A model generated the notes under the pieces. It was not told where the DNA came from, searched no databases, and worked only from the letters and a program-made list of their open reading frames with translations. A stretch of DNA of 64,000 nt from UBA5972 sp964567685 (GTDB lineage Bacteria; Pseudomonadota; Alphaproteobacteria; Rhodobacterales; Rhodobacteraceae): assembly GCA_964567685.1 (NCBI GenBank), contig CAZMNO010000005.1:1-64000 (forward strand), in the 5' to 3' direction. The position numbers and the translations under genes are program-made. The first letter of the stretch is position 1. Each line of letters begins with the position of its first letter. This document shows, piece after piece, positions 44,267 through 53,306 of this stretch.

Positions 44267-45529
44267 ATGTTGCGCCTGTCGATCCTTGCTTTCGTTCTTG
44301 TCCTGACGGTCCTCCCTGTCAGGGCGGCTGAGCATGTGGTGAGGGCCGAGCCGGGCGCACTTCAGGCGGTGTTGAAATCGGCTGGGGCGGGGGATGTTCT
44401 CCGCCTCATGCCGGGCATCCATCAGGGGCCGGTGGTGATTGCGACGGCGCTGGTGCTTGACGGGGATGGCAAAGCGACGATTTCGGGCAACGGCACGGGA
44501 TCAGTGATTACGGTGACGGTGCCCGATGTGACCATTTGCGGGCTGACAGTAAAAGGCTCGGGTTCCTCCGGCGAAGACCGCGATGCCGGGATTTCCCTTG
44601 GTAAAAAGGCCTTTCGCGCAGTGATCGCAAACAACCGTCTGATCGGCAATCTAGTCGGCGTGGATATCCGTGGGTCGCGCGATGCGCTGATCAAAGGCAA
44701 TCTTATTCTTGGCCGTCAGGATCACCGCGTGAACGACCGCGGCAACGGCGTTTACTTGTGGAACGCACCGGGGGTCAAGGTAATCGGCAATGACATCCGC
44801 TGGGGCCGTGACGGGATATTTGTTAACACATCGGAAAAAAACGAATTTATCGGCAACCGCTTCCGCGATCTGAGGTTTGCGGTGCATTACATGTATGCCC
44901 ATGACAGCGTTGTCAGGGGCAACATCTCGCTCGGCAATCACCTTGGCTATGCCATCATGTATTCCAACAATGTCAGGATCGTGGGCAACCTGTCGCGCGG
45001 GGATCGTGATCACGGCATCATGATGAATTACACCAACAGCTCCACCGTCACCGGCAACCGGATCGAGGATGTGGGCGATAAATGCGTGTTCATCTATAAC
45101 GCCCATAAAAACACCCTCAGCGGCAACCTGTTTCAGGGCTGCCTGATCGGCGTGCATTTCACCGCCGGATCGGAACGCAACGACATCACTGGCAATGCCT
45201 TTGTCGGCAATCGCACTCAGGTCAAATATGTCGGTTCGCGCTGGCTTGACTGGAGCGCGGTTGGCCGTGGCAACTACTGGTCGGATCATGCGGCCTTTGA
45301 TCTGGATGGCAATGGCATCGCAGATGCCGCCTATCGCCCCAATGACATCATGGACCATGTATTGTGGACCCAACCCGCGGCAAAGCCCCTGCTGGGTTCG
45401 CCCGCTGTGCAACTGATCCGCTGGTCGCAATCGGCCTTTCCGGCCCTGTTGCCGGGGGGCGTTATCGATCGCGCCCCGCTGATGCAGCCGGTCAACCCGA
45501 CACTCAATGGATGGGAGGCGCTTCAATGA
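44267..45529 (+). CDS. nosD: NosD, periplasmic copper-site maturation protein
   Basis: A 420-residue secreted right-handed beta-helix protein (signal peptide about 1-20, ending VRAAEHV) with many PbH1/CASH repeats such as NRLIGNLVGVDIRGSRDALIKGN and GYAIMYSNNVRIVGN. With the NosFY ABC transporter it is required to build the CuZ cluster of NosZ. Starts 12 bp after nosZ behind AGGAAC and overlaps nosF by 4 bp. Confidence 0.96.
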   Translation: MLRLSILAFVLVLTVLPVRAAEHVVRAEPGALQAVLKSAGAGDVLRLMPGIHQGPVVIATALVLDGDGKATISGNGTGSVITVTVPDVTICGLTVKGSGSSGEDRDAGISLGKKAFRAVIANNRLIGNLVGVDIRGSRDALIKGNLILGRQDHRVNDRGNGVYLWNAPGVKVIGNDIRWGRDGIFVNTSEKNEFIGNRFRDLRFAVHYMYAHDSVVRGNISLGNHLGYAIMYSNNVRIVGNLSRGDRDHGIMMNYTNSSTVTGNRIEDVGDKCVFIYNAHKNTLSGNLFQGCLIGVHFTAGSERNDITGNAFVGNRTQVKYVGSRWLDWSAVGRGNYWSDHAAFDLDGNGIADAAYRPNDIMDHVLWTQPAAKPLLGSPAVQLIRWSQSAFPALLPGGVIDRAPLMQPVNPTLNGWEALQ

Positions 45530-46425
45530 CAGCTCTCAAAATCATTAATGCAACCCGCCTAATCGGCGCGGTTCAGACCGTCGCTGAAGTCAGCCTCAGC
45601 CTTCAGCGCGGCGAGAAACTGGCGCTGCTTGGGCATAACGGGGCGGGCAAAACCACGCTTATTCGCATGATCCTTGGCTTAACACCTTTAAGCGGGGGCA
45701 AGATCAGCGTGCTTGGGGCGGCACCGGGGTCGCGCAAGGCGCGGCGGATAACCGGGTTTCTGCCCGAAAGCGTGGCCTTTCATGGCAGCCTCACCGGGCG
45801 CGAGCAGCTTCGCCATTTCGCCCGGCTGAAAGCCGTGCCCGGGAAAGCCGCCGATGATCTGCTTGATCGTGTCGGGCTGGCAGAGGCGGCGGATCGGAAA
45901 ATCCGCACCTATTCCAAAGGGATGAAGCAGCGGATCGGTCTTGCGCAAGCGCTCCTGGGGCGTCCTGAACTGGCGCTTCTGGACGAGCCGACAAGCGGGC
46001 TTGACCCGGTCTCGCGGCATGAGTTTTACGATATCGTTGAAGAGCTTGCGGCCAACGGTACCGCGGTTCTGTTGTCTTCGCACGCCCTCACAGAGCTTGA
46101 AACCCGCACCGACCGCATCGCCATTCTGAGCCGGGGCAGGCTGGTGGCTGACGATGCTCTTACCGATCTGCGCCAGTCCGCTCGTCTGCCGATCAAAGTG
46201 AATGTCACCGCGACCGAGGCAACCGTAGACCGCGTGGCGCAGGAGCTTGGGGGCACAAGGATCAACGGTCGTTCGGTGGCGCTGACCTGCCAGCAGGAGG
46301 AAAAGGTTACCCTGCTTGCCGCGATCACCGCCCTTGGCACATCGATCAAGGATGTCGATGTTACCCCTGCCAGCCTTGAAGAACTCTACCGCCATTTCAG
46401 CGCCAGCAGCGGGAGGCCGTCATGA
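45526..46425 (+). CDS. nosF: NosF, ABC transporter ATPase for NosZ maturation
   Basis: A 299-residue ABC ATPase with Walker A GHNGAGKTT (36-44), the signature YSKGMKQRIGLAQALLG, Walker B LALLDEPTSGLDP, and the switch His in LLSSHALTELE. It energises NosDFY. The ATG at 45526 overlaps the nosD stop (ATGA); the longer frame upstream is antisense-like and not homologous. Coupled to nosY by another 4-bp overlap. Confidence 0.96.
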   Translation: MTALKIINATRLIGAVQTVAEVSLSLQRGEKLALLGHNGAGKTTLIRMILGLTPLSGGKISVLGAAPGSRKARRITGFLPESVAFHGSLTGREQLRHFARLKAVPGKAADDLLDRVGLAEAADRKIRTYSKGMKQRIGLAQALLGRPELALLDEPTSGLDPVSRHEFYDIVEELAANGTAVLLSSHALTELETRTDRIAILSRGRLVADDALTDLRQSARLPIKVNVTATEATVDRVAQELGGTRINGRSVALTCQQEEKVTLLAAITALGTSIKDVDVTPASLEELYRHFSASSGRPS

Positions 46426-47243
46426 ATTCCACTCTCAGCATCGCGCGGCTTGAGCTTCTGATTGCGCGCCGCAACTTTTGGGTTGCAACCGCAGTGATCC
46501 TGATGGCGCTGTTCACCAGTGTTTTGACGCTCGCCGGGGGTGCTCCGAGTGGGACACTCGGGGTGGACCCGCTGCTGGTGGCGGTCACTTCAATCACCAC
46601 CCTGTCGGTCTATCTGATCCCTCTCATAGGGCTTTTGCTGTCATTTGACGCGATTGCCGGTGAGAATGAGCGTGGCACCCTTGCGCTTGGACTTTCCTAT
46701 CCGCTGTCACGGGCTGAAATCCTGATCGGCAAATTTCTGGCGCATATTCTGGTGCTGGGATTCGCCGTTGCAGTCGGGTTGGGGCTGACGCTGGTGCTGG
46801 TGATTGCCCAGCACGGTATTGCTGGTCATGATTACCTGCCGATCCTCAGGCTTTTCCTGACATCGCTGGCACTTGGGGCGGCGTTTCTGGGGATCGGCTA
46901 TCTCGTTTCCTCCTTGGTGCGCCAGCCCAGCGTTGCCGCCGGTGTGGTGATCGTGATCTGGCTTGTCTGCGTCGTGCTTTACGACCTCGGCCTTCTGGGC
47001 GCTTTGGTGGCCGATGGGGGCGGATTCTTCACCAAAAAGCTGTTCCCATGGTTGCTTGTTGCCAACCCGGCAGATGCGTTTCGGCTTTTGAACACACCTC
47101 CGGTCACGGTTTCCGTGCTGACAAGCGGCATAGGTGCTGCCGGATCGGTCAGCGGCACGGCGGGGCAGGTGGTTTCGCTCCTGCTCTGGCCAGTTCTTGC
47201 ATTCACTGCTGCCTTGGCCGCATTCAGAAAGGTAGAGCCATGA
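46422..47243 (+). CDS. nosY: NosY, ABC transporter permease for NosZ maturation
   Basis: A 273-residue ABC-2-type permease with six hydrophobic helices. The segment FDAIAGENERGTLALGLSYPLSRAEILIGKFL after the second helix is the ATPase-coupling element typical of NosY and related permeases. It is the membrane partner of NosF and NosD. Overlaps nosF upstream and nosL downstream by 4 bp each. Confidence 0.95.
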   Translation: MNSTLSIARLELLIARRNFWVATAVILMALFTSVLTLAGGAPSGTLGVDPLLVAVTSITTLSVYLIPLIGLLLSFDAIAGENERGTLALGLSYPLSRAEILIGKFLAHILVLGFAVAVGLGLTLVLVIAQHGIAGHDYLPILRLFLTSLALGAAFLGIGYLVSSLVRQPSVAAGVVIVIWLVCVVLYDLGLLGALVADGGGFFTKKLFPWLLVANPADAFRLLNTPPVTVSVLTSGIGAAGSVSGTAGQVVSLLLWPVLAFTAALAAFRKVEP

Positions 47244-47770
47244 ACAAGACCGCATTTGCCTGCCTCATGCTGGTTCTGCTCACGGCTTGCAAAGAAGATG
47301 TCGCTGATCTTGCAAAACCCGAGGCGGTTGCGCTGAACGAGGAGGCTGCCGGGCATTTCTGCCAGATGGTTATCCTTGATCACCCCGGACCAAAGGCGCA
47401 GATCCACCTTGCCGGTTATCCCGCCCCCTTGTGGTTCTCGCAGGTGCGTGACGGGATTGCTTACGTGAAGTCTCCTGAGCAAGTTGCTGAACTCATGGTG
47501 TTTTACGTCAACGACATGGGCGCGGCGAAAAGCTGGGAAACCCCCGGTGAAAGCAACTGGATCGATGCCGCCGAGGCGTATTTCATCGTTGGGTCAGATG
47601 CGAAAGGCGGTATGGGTGCACCAGAGATCGTTCCCTTTGCCAACCTCGCCGCTGCCCAGAAATTTGCCCACGAACACGGGGGTGAGGTCATGTCCCTGGC
47701 TGATATTCCCCTGGAGGCGGCCCTTTCGCCGGTGGCCTTCAATGCCTCAACTCTCAAGGTGCAAGAATGA
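47240..47770 (+). CDS. nosL: NosL, outer-membrane-type copper lipoprotein
   Basis: A 176-residue lipoprotein: MNKTAFACLMLVLLTAC gives a lipobox LTAC with Cys17. The mature part carries the NosL pattern (EEAAGHFCQMVILDHPGPKAQIHL) with a Cys-x-Met copper ligand pair. It delivers Cu(I) for NosZ assembly. The ATG overlaps the nosY stop; its own stop overlaps nosX. Confidence 0.95.
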   Translation: MNKTAFACLMLVLLTACKEDVADLAKPEAVALNEEAAGHFCQMVILDHPGPKAQIHLAGYPAPLWFSQVRDGIAYVKSPEQVAELMVFYVNDMGAAKSWETPGESNWIDAAEAYFIVGSDAKGGMGAPEIVPFANLAAAQKFAHEHGGEVMSLADIPLEAALSPVAFNASTLKVQE

Positions 47771-48663
47771 TCACAAGAAGACGCACCCTCGCCATTATCG
47801 CCGGGGCATCCTTACTGCCGGCTTTTGGTACGCACGCAAGCCCGAGCACCCGCCATTGGAAGGGCATCGCGCTGGGGGCAGAGGCCTTTATCCTGCTCGA
47901 CCATCCAGAGGCAGAGCGTCTTCTTCCCCTTGCAGTCGCTGAAATTCATAGGCTCGAAGCCATCTTCAGCCTTTATCAGAAAGATAGCCAGCTGGCGCGG
48001 CTGAACAGGCAGGGAAGCCTGGCCAATCCCGACTTTGACCTGCTTGAACTTCTGTCGTTGTCTGGCCGCTTTGTGGCACGTACAAAAGGCGCTTTTGACC
48101 CCAGCATTCAGGCGCTTTGGGAGCTTTACACAACCGAAACGGCAAAGGGCAGGGTGCCGGATGCCGCTCAGATCGCCAATGCCCGAGATCTCTGTGGCTG
48201 GCGGCACGTGCGTTTGGAAACGGATGCTGTCCGGTTTGACCGTGAAGGGGTTAAACTGACGCTTAACGGGATTGCGCAGGGGTATATTGCCGACAAGGTT
48301 TCCGCTTTGCTGCACCGCAATGGCGTTGAAAACGTTCTGGTCAACACCGGGGAAATAACGGCTCTGGGGCAACAAAACGCTGGCCAAGACTGGGAGGTAA
48401 CACTACCGGATGGGCAAAAAACCGTGCTCAAGGACCGCGCCATCGCGACGTCGTCGCCCCTGGGCACGGTTTTTGATCAATCCAGCGCGCTTGGCCACTT
48501 ATTTGACCCGGCAAGCGGACGACCTGCCGGAAAACATCAAGCTGTCAGCGTTGTCGCCCATACCGCCACGGAAGCTGACGCACTTTCAACGGCGTTTTGC
48601 CTGATGGAGGAAGCAGAGATCACGGCGGTAAATGGCGACCATCAAACCATCTTGCACCGTTGA
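47767..48663 (+). CDS. nosX: NosX, FAD:protein FMN transferase (ApbE family)
   Basis: A 298-residue periplasmic flavin transferase that attaches FMN to a Thr of NosR (probably Thr164 here). A Tat-like signal TRRRTLAIIAGASLL is at the N-terminus. ApbE motifs are visible: LARLNRQG, KGAFDPSIQALW, LNGIAQGYIADKV, VLVNTGEITALG and ATSSPLGTVFDQ...HLFDPASGRPAG. It is the last gene of the nos operon. No clear terminator follows. Confidence 0.95.
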   Translation: MITRRRTLAIIAGASLLPAFGTHASPSTRHWKGIALGAEAFILLDHPEAERLLPLAVAEIHRLEAIFSLYQKDSQLARLNRQGSLANPDFDLLELLSLSGRFVARTKGAFDPSIQALWELYTTETAKGRVPDAAQIANARDLCGWRHVRLETDAVRFDREGVKLTLNGIAQGYIADKVSALLHRNGVENVLVNTGEITALGQQNAGQDWEVTLPDGQKTVLKDRAIATSSPLGTVFDQSSALGHLFDPASGRPAGKHQAVSVVAHTATEADALSTAFCLMEEAEITAVNGDHQTILHR

Positions 48664-49048
48664 AAATGCCATCAAATCCAGAAGTTGGCGAATAGACAGA
48701 CCGCCGGTTCAGCAGAACCCGTTTATGTCGCGCGCCTTCTTGATTAGGTTTGCTGGCTGTTGAGTCCGGCTCTGTTTTGGCTTCGATAAGCCTTTCCCGC
48801 CGGTTTTCTATCAATTCCGGCAGGTTTGAAAACAAATCAAACCAGAATTTGACCCACATCCGGCAAATTGCTGCCCAGCCGACAAAGTCTGGTCAAACTA
48901 CGACCGCATTTGTCAGCAAATAATGATGAAAACATAGACAGTGGTTGCGTTTAGCAGTGTGGAAAGGACGCCTATTGTTTGCCCGGATTAGAACACCGTT
49001 AAAGCGGACCGCGCAGGTTTTCTCCGGCGCGGGTGCCGTTTTCGCGTT
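48664..49048. other. Gene-free gap after the nos operon
   Basis: 385 bp with no convincing gene on either strand and no tRNA or clear terminator. Short open frames here lack recognisable homology and run into the neighbouring genes. It marks the junction between the nos operon and the accessory patch. Confidence 0.5.
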
Positions 49049-49240
49049 TCATGCGCTGAACTCCGGCGCGGCCTGTCTTATCGACAGCTTCTGGCCACCC
49101 AACCCCCGGAACACTTTCTGTCGGCACGACAGAACTATGAGCTGCATTTCCCCGGCCTGTTGGGTCAGCGTATTGAACATGCGCTCGATCCGGTCGTCGT
49201 CGGTATGGACGATCGCGTCATCCAAGATGATTGGGGGGGG
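49049..49240 (-). pseudogene. Out-of-frame C-terminal tail of the SMC-like ATPase
   Basis: After the eight-C run (49233-49240), the frame one base over continues ATPase homology for about 62 residues to a TGA at 49049-49051. It begins PPIILDDAIVHTDDDRIERM, holding Walker B plus D-loop, then has the H-loop-like LIVLSCRQKVFRGLGGQ and ends APEFSA. Removing one C would join it to the upstream 817-codon frame, making an 873-residue protein. No stop codon interrupts the tail. Confidence 0.88.
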
Positions 49241-51671
49241 TGCCGGATCTTGCCAAGAGGCGGGCGAAGGCCAGTCGGATCAGCAATGCGATCTGTTCCT
49301 GTGTGCCGCCGGACAGTTGGTCGTAGGTGTCCTCGCCTTCCGGGCGCGACAGGCCCGTGGGCAGCACACTGTCGGCATCCAGGGTCAGTTCCGCGCCCGG
49401 CAGGACCATGCGCAGGAGCGGGCGCAGCTCATTTCGGATTGGGCCGATATAGGCATCATGCGCCTGCTTCTGGGCCTCAGAAAGCGCTGCATCAAGCCGC
49501 TGGAGAACCTTTACCTCGGCCTGAACCTGCGTTGAGTGGTCCTTGGCGGTTTCCAGTTTTCCGTCTACCTCTCGCAGTTTTTCCTCGACCGCCAGGTCGG
49601 CGTCATGCGAGATCAGGGCTTCGAGAGCCGACAGTCGGTTGCCGATTTCGGCCATGCGGCTGTCGGCTTGATCGGCTACGTTTTGCGCGCGCTGCGCCCC
49701 GGCTTGCGCAAGTGAAAGATCTGGGGCATCGGCCGCGAGCTTCTGGACGTGTTGTCGAGCGTCCTCAAGAGCTTTCTCAAGCTCGGGTGTCTTCGCTTGA
49801 AGCTTGGTCAGTTCCTTGCTTTTTTCGCTCGGATCTTCGACCGTATCCGAGGCCCGGCTAAGCCGGTTTTTCGCTTCGTCTCGACGGACGCGAAGTTCGC
49901 GCACATCTCCGTGCTTGACGTCAAAGGTTGCGCGAGTTCCTTCCCGATCAGCCTGGGCTTGATCATGCGCGATCCTAGCAGCGCGGAAAGCCGCGTCAGT
50001 ATCGGCCTGAGAGGGAAGGTGTTCGACTTCCGGTTCGCTTTCGGGCAAGACTGAGATTTCGTCCTTAAGGACCTGAATCCCGTCAGGCGCCGAGATGTTC
50101 AATTGGGCGTTTGCATCCCGCAGACCACCCTCTGCCGTCTTTCGTTTTTTGTCTGCCTGTCGTGCATCTTGCAGGGTCGGGTAGCAGGTCGCTTCGAGCG
50201 CGGCGTCGAATTCATCCTGTGCGTCATCCAGAGTAGCTGCGTCGCGCTGTTCGGCCGGGTGCACGCGGATCGCGCCGACTCCGGCGATCGTGATGTCGCC
50301 TCCTTCGGGCAACGCCTTACGATGCCCTGGTTCCAGAGGGGCGCCGTCCAGCGTAACCCGATCCTGTTGTCCGGGCTCCACACTCAGCGTGATGGCCGCT
50401 GCCGATGCTTCACGGGCACGCCTGAGGAGGTCGAGCTCCTGCCATGCCAATTCCAGCCGTTCCATCTGGCGCGCGCTCGGTGAGGCATCAACGATCTTGC
50501 GGACGCTTGCCGCTTCTTCCGAAAAGCAGAGCGCTTCCTCTAGGCGCTTGGCCAGTTCCCGGCGACGTTCCGCGCCCTTGCGCCCGGATTCGGCGGCTTG
50601 AACCGCATCACGCGTTTGTTCGGCGGATGTTTGCTCCTCCCGCGCCTTTTCTTCGGCGGTCCTGGCTTTGTCCAAGTCCGATTTCGCATCCGCGAGTTGC
50701 TCTTTGGCGCTGGTGACTTTTTCCTCAAGCTCGTCCAGCGAACTCCTGGCTTTGCGAAACTCTGTCAATTGTTCGTCGATCGCTTTTACCCGGTCCTGAT
50801 GAGCGTCCAACACAAGTTGTGCTGTCTGGGCTGCTTTATCGGCCTTCGCCTGATCATCGAGAAAAGTTTCAGCTGATTTCAACAGCGCCTGAGCACTGTC
50901 CAGCGCATCATGCCTTTCCTTCACGGCTTCGGTATCGATCAGCCCGGATTTTTCATCATGCAACTCCCGCCTTTCTGTCAGTAGTGCACGCAACTGGCTG
51001 ACCTTTCCCTGTAGATCCTCTTTCTGCCCTTCCAGATCAACGACAGCCTGTTCGGCTTCCCAAAGGGGGCCGTGTTTCTTGGTCGAGCCGGACTTGGTCA
51101 GATAGCGCTCAAGGTCTTCCTTCAAGGTCGCTCGAGTTTTCTCCATGTGACGGCCGCCGGTGATGTCCTCAATCTCTCCAGCCACTGAGGACAGCAAGTC
51201 GCGTCGCGCGGCCAAGGTGTCGTCTTCCTTGCCAGCCTGAAGCGTTGTTACGCCTTGGCGGACCCAGAGCAGGCCAGCCGGGCCACCATCCTTGGGCGGT
51301 TTGATCAGGTTGCGGATCCAGTCCTCGGCCTCTTCAGCCTGCTTGAACAAGTGGCCATCCCGATGAACGGTGACCTGCCTTTGGTCGGTTCTTGACGAGA
51401 AAACCTTCGAAACCCGATAGGATCGCCCATCGATTTCGATCTGGGCCGAGACCTCGGGATTGCCGCCGGCATGAGGGACAAGGCTGGCGGCTTCCTTCTG
51501 TTTCCAGGATTTCGCCTCGAAGAAGAACAGCGCATGCAGGGCATCGAAAAGGGTTGATTTCCCCTGTTCGTTGGGCGTGGCGAGCACGTTCAGGCCTGGA
51601 CCAATGTCCAGGATCTCCACGGGCTGCGTGAAGCGGCGGACGTTGTTCATGCGGATTGACAGGAGTTTCAT
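49218..51671 (-). CDS. SMC/SbcC-like (YhaN-type) ATPase, frameshifted before Walker B
   Basis: As read, an 817-residue coiled-coil ATPase of the Rad50/SbcC/YhaN class. Walker A is NEQGKST (34-40) in ATPNEQGKSTLFDALHALFF. Long Glu/Lys/Ala-rich coiled coils run about 190-400 and 570-740, with a compact middle region (DRVTLDGAPLEPGHRKALPEG). The ABC signature LSGGTQEQIALLIRLAFARLL begins at about 786. Translation then ends at RSGTPPNHLG because of one extra base in a run of eight C. The Walker B, D-loop and H-loop are lost unless the frame is restored. The start overlaps the metallophosphoesterase stop by 4 bp, so they form one operon. Expected role: DNA end processing or repair, possibly defence. 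Confidence 0.85.
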   Translation of the reverse strand: MKLLSIRMNNVRRFTQPVEILDIGPGLNVLATPNEQGKSTLFDALHALFFFEAKSWKQKEAASLVPHAGGNPEVSAQIEIDGRSYRVSKVFSSRTDQRQVTVHRDGHLFKQAEEAEDWIRNLIKPPKDGGPAGLLWVRQGVTTLQAGKEDDTLAARRDLLSSVAGEIEDITGGRHMEKTRATLKEDLERYLTKSGSTKKHGPLWEAEQAVVDLEGQKEDLQGKVSQLRALLTERRELHDEKSGLIDTEAVKERHDALDSAQALLKSAETFLDDQAKADKAAQTAQLVLDAHQDRVKAIDEQLTEFRKARSSLDELEEKVTSAKEQLADAKSDLDKARTAEEKAREEQTSAEQTRDAVQAAESGRKGAERRRELAKRLEEALCFSEEAASVRKIVDASPSARQMERLELAWQELDLLRRAREASAAAITLSVEPGQQDRVTLDGAPLEPGHRKALPEGGDITIAGVGAIRVHPAEQRDAATLDDAQDEFDAALEATCYPTLQDARQADKKRKTAEGGLRDANAQLNISAPDGIQVLKDEISVLPESEPEVEHLPSQADTDAAFRAARIAHDQAQADREGTRATFDVKHGDVRELRVRRDEAKNRLSRASDTVEDPSEKSKELTKLQAKTPELEKALEDARQHVQKLAADAPDLSLAQAGAQRAQNVADQADSRMAEIGNRLSALEALISHDADLAVEEKLREVDGKLETAKDHSTQVQAEVKVLQRLDAALSEAQKQAHDAYIGPIRNELRPLLRMVLPGAELTLDADSVLPTGLSRPEGEDTYDQLSGGTQEQIALLIRLAFARLLARSGTPPNHLG

Positions 51672-52801
51672 TGCGCGGCCTCCTTCACCAAGCTGTAGAG
51701 CCGTGTCAGCGCCGCATCGGCAATGTCCCGATCCGACCGGGACAGGTCGCCATCGTCTGCCTCTTCCTTAAGGGCCTCGGCCGCGATGCGCAGGGCTCCT
51801 CCACGAGCGATCTGATCCAGATCATCGGGCTGGTATTCGGTGTGAAGCTGGTGGTCGTGCCATTCGAAATGGCAGAATTCCGGGGCGATCCTTTGGATCT
51901 CCGCTATCAGAGCCATCCTCTGATCGAGGTGGACGAGTCCCCGGAGGTGCAGCTTGACTAAAGTGTTGCGCCGTTTGGTGCCGTCTGCCGGAAGGAGGTT
52001 CGCAAGGCTGGCCACTGCGTCGATCCCCGGCGAAAGCGAAATCTCCAGATCCTGCCAGTCATACTGTCCCAACGGAATTTCCGTGACCTCCGGTAAACTG
52101 CCAGGCGTGCTCAAGGAAATCATAAGGCAAGAACCCCGACCGGAATGTTTGAAGCGATCACGTTCCGGCGCGCCCGAATAGCGAGTGCGTGGCGTAATCT
52201 CCAAGGCGCCGTGCCAATCTCCCAGTGCGAGGTAGTCAAGGCTGGCGCGTTCGGCCCGGTCCGGCGGGATGGTTTCCGCACTGGGCTCGTCGGGGCGGAA
52301 ATCCACGACCCCACCGTGAGCGAGGCCGATGCGGAACACCCATTCGGGCGTATCCTTGTGCGCCATGCCCTCGGTCAGGTCAAAATCCGGCGCACGGCGC
52401 GGACATGGCGCGGGTAGGAGAAAGGCATCATCCGACAAGGAGATCGGCAGGTCATCGCGCAGCACGTGCAGATTTTCGGGGGCGTGCTCCGAAAAAGTCT
52501 GCCAGATTAGATCGGCGGCCAAACTGTCGTGGTTGCCGGGAATGATCCACCAATGCAAATGCGCAGCATCTGCCATGGCAGAGATGGTTTGACGGATGAG
52601 GCGGAGCGACGGGGCTTCCTGATCAAAAGTGTCACCTGCAAGAAGGATGTGCTCCACCCCATGAGTTTCGGCCGCGTCGATCAGAGCGGGAATGACCTCG
52701 GCGCGTGCCTTGCGAAGATCGGCGCGGACGTCCTCGTCGAACCTCCCGAAAGGCTTTCCCAAATGAAGATCAGAGGTGTGGAAAAAACGAATTCCAGTCA
52801 T
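51668..52801 (-). CDS. SbcD-like (YhaO-type) metallophosphoesterase/DNA nuclease
   Basis: A 377-residue calcineurin-like nuclease. All metal motifs are present in order: HTSDLHLG, LLAGDTFDQEAP, WWIIPGNHDSL, IGLAHGGV and YLALGDWHG. The C-terminal part (from about 240) would bind the partner ATPase, as in SbcD/Mre11/YhaO. The ATG at 52801 (MTGIRFFHTSD) is chosen over one 20 codons upstream that lies in unrelated sequence. It is first of a two-gene operon with the ATPase. The upstream side abuts an IS3 remnant. Confidence 0.9.
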   Translation of the reverse strand: MTGIRFFHTSDLHLGKPFGRFDEDVRADLRKARAEVIPALIDAAETHGVEHILLAGDTFDQEAPSLRLIRQTISAMADAAHLHWWIIPGNHDSLAADLIWQTFSEHAPENLHVLRDDLPISLSDDAFLLPAPCPRRAPDFDLTEGMAHKDTPEWVFRIGLAHGGVVDFRPDEPSAETIPPDRAERASLDYLALGDWHGALEITPRTRYSGAPERDRFKHSGRGSCLMISLSTPGSLPEVTEIPLGQYDWQDLEISLSPGIDAVASLANLLPADGTKRRNTLVKLHLRGLVHLDQRMALIAEIQRIAPEFCHFEWHDHQLHTEYQPDDLDQIARGGALRIAAEALKEEADDGDLSRSDRDIADAALTRLYSLVKEAAQ

Positions 52802-52860
52802 GGTGTCAGTCTTTCTTGGCGAATGTGAGTCCAAACAGGGGTGTTGAGGCCAGTATGTCA

Positions 52861-52973
52861 TGAACCGCCCCGGGTTTACCGGAGATCGTTTTGTTCAAAT
52901 GTCAGGCAACTTTATCAAGTTCATTCATGTTTGCATAGAAAACCTCCTCTGCTTCTTGTGGCGTGACGTAGCC
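52861..52973 (-). mobile_element. IS3-family remnant: right end and transposase C-terminus
   Basis: Read on the minus strand, the last 23 codons of an IS3-type OrfB transposase are preserved (GYVTPQEAEEVFYANMNELD, then KVA and stop at 52902-52904). About 40 bp further is the sequence TGAACCGCCCCGGGTTTACC at 52861-52880, which begins with TG and looks like an IS3-family terminal repeat. Everything upstream in the transposase is gone and is replaced at about 52973 by IstB sequence. Confidence 0.7.
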
Positions 52974-53276
52974 GCCTGCCAGAAGGGCATGCGCGTGCGC
53001 TTCGTTACCGCTGCCGCCCTCGTACACGAGTTGATCGAAGCCGTCGATGAACGGCGCCTGCAACGGCTGCAGAAACAATTGGCCGCACAGGACCTGCTGA
53101 TCATCGACGAACTGGGCTTCGTGCCGCTCAGCAAGACGGGCGCGGAATTACTGTTCGAAGTGATCAGCCAACGCTACGAACGCAGGTCAATCATCATCAC
53201 ATCCAACTTGCCATTCGACGAATGGACTGAAACTTTTGGCACCGAACGCCTGACCGGCGCCATCCTCGACAGGCTT
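52971..53276 (+). pseudogene. istB: Internal fragment of an IS21-family helper ATPase (IstB)
   Basis: About 102 codons of IstB survive in one frame: AACQKGMRVRFVTAAALVHELIEA, then Walker B LLIIDELGFVPLSKTGAELLFEVISQRYERRS, the sensor IIITSNLPFDEWTETFG, and ERLTGAILDRL. The N-terminal 110 or so residues with Walker A and the C-terminal end are missing; nine unrelated codons follow to a stop at 53306. Not functional. It is directly fused to the IS3 remnant on its left. Confidence 0.85.
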
Positions 53277-53306
53277 AACTTCACCTTACATTGCCCAAGA
53301 ACCTGA

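Noticed and set aside
48620..48859. Open frame of 79 codons on the minus strand overlapping the end of nosX
   Set aside because: Antisense to nosX for part of its length, with no recognisable domain and no good ribosome-binding site.
48945..49535. Open frame of 196 codons on the plus strand across the ATPase tail
   Set aside because: It is antisense to both frames of the ATPase, whose homology is clear; the plus-strand protein has no family features.
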